DNA of 64,000 bases from a bacterium (GTDB lineage Bacteria; 4484-113; JAFGCY01): NCBI GenBank assembly GCA_016932385.1, contig JAFGCY010000063.1, positions 37,116-101,115 of the forward strand. The letters are read 5' to 3'. Positions 63,464 to 64,000 of this stretch are shown piece by piece. The position numbers were made by a program, and so were the translations under genes. Below the pieces are notes generated by a model, which was not told the origin of the DNA, searched no databases, and was given only the letters and a program-made list of their open reading frames with translations. Numbering within the stretch: the first letter of the stretch is position 1; each line of letters begins with the position of its first letter.

Positions 63464-64000
63464 ATGTTGCGATCACTTCGGTTTAACCCGGCTGGGCTTT
63501 TTGTCGTTTTTTTCCTGATAGTTAGCAGTTGCGGGGGGAGCCAGCCGCTTACCACCACACCGGAGATCAATCCCTTGAATACCACCACGCCGGCCGTCGA
63601 AACAAACTGGCCGGCCACGCTGCCCGTCGATGCCCTCCAGCCCTGGGAAGCGCGCGAGACGAGCGGCGTGAATGCCGAGAGCATTTTGGCTGCCGGGATC
63701 GAGTGGTTCGATACCAGCACGCACGGCGTCAGCGACAACCACGACGCCTCGCGGATGACCAGCGGCGACGCGGGCTCCCAGGAGCTAAGCTGGGTGACAT
63801 ACCGCCTGCGCATGTCTGGCGTTGAGCCCGGCGTGGTCTCGCTGGACGTGAATCCGCTGCCGATGAGCGATGGGGAGCAAAGCGAATACTGGGTCGGCCT
63901 GGCCGATTACGCAGCCGGCTGCTGGGAGTGGCATGGGCCGATGAGCGACAACAACGTGCGCTTCGGTACGGCAGACGGCGTCGCGGACGGCGCGGACTAC
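63464..64000 (+). CDS. Modular lipoprotein, N-terminal part (right edge)
   Basis: The track shows only shadows here. ATG at 63464 with GAGGAG upstream opens a frame to the window end (179 residues seen). The lipobox is VSSC after FVVFFLIVSSC. A Pro/Thr-rich stretch follows, then the domain also found in the lipoproteins at 15282 and 29207: LSWVTYRLRMSGVEPGVVSLDVNPLP and YWVGLADYAAGCWEWHGPMSDN. The rest is outside the window. Possibly another PKD or propeller lipoprotein. Confidence 0.85.
   Translation, partial: MLRSLRFNPAGLFVVFFLIVSSCGGSQPLTTTPEINPLNTTTPAVETNWPATLPVDALQPWEARETSGVNAESILAAGIEWFDTSTHGVSDNHDASRMTSGDAGSQELSWVTYRLRMSGVEPGVVSLDVNPLPMSDGEQSEYWVGLADYAAGCWEWHGPMSDNNVRFGTADGVADGADY

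Overview
The window comes from a GC-rich, diderm (Gram-negative-type) bacterium. Two LptD/OstA-family outer-membrane proteins, many type II lipoproteins with clear lipoboxes, an RseP-type site-2 protease and a DsbD-like periplasmic domain all imply an outer membrane. I cannot assign a phylum. PKD, CarboxypepD-regulatory, dockerin-like and CotH modules on lipoproteins, a zinc-ribbon insert in AtpA and frequent apparently leaderless genes suggest a little-studied lineage rather than a model proteobacterium.

Layout. 1-5992: the F1 part of the ATP synthase operon (atpH, atpA, atpG, atpD, atpC), interrupted by two unrecognised genes. 6.0-15.1 kb: an AT-rich spacer, a soluble CZB chemoreceptor, a predicted structured RNA on the minus strand, a 618-aa cysteine-bearing protein, a Cys-rich secreted protein, an LptD-like protein, a DsbD-alpha-like protein and a Gfo/Idh/MocA oxidoreductase. 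15.3-24.7 kb: a modular lipoprotein, a four-gene Gld-type ABC/DUF4340 operon, a P-loop kinase-like protein and a secreted WD40 protein. 24.7-36.2 kb: large LptD, TrxB, two modular lipoproteins, a decayed lipoprotein pseudogene and tRNA-Pro. 36.4-43.1 kb: a cation:proton antiporter, a HEAT-repeat protein, RseP, a 35-aa microprotein and a Cache/HAMP/HD-GYP signalling protein. 43.2-53.5 kb: a CotH-kinase lipoprotein, an RRM protein, a sugar nucleotidyltransferase, a secreted protein, a DegT-type aminotransferase, Pcm and a chimeric lipoprotein. 53.6-64 kb: HslU, a phosphodiesterase-fold protein, a secreted propeller-like protein, a YciI protein, then purL-purF and the start of another lipoprotein.

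The main discovery is in purL. It carries about 210 extra residues that read like a REP-associated (IS200/Y1, HUH) transposase domain with its catalytic HxH and tyrosine positions lost, sitting in frame inside an otherwise intact purine-biosynthesis enzyme. Other points of interest are a roughly 260-nt orphan structured RNA with its own promoter and terminator, a four-cysteine insert in AtpA, five genes with a -10 hexamer exactly 6 nt before the start codon (leaderless geometry), a lipoprotein N-terminal domain shared by three proteins, and a lipoprotein gene whose base composition changes partway along.

All calls are by eye from the sequence and the supplied ORF track. No database search was run.
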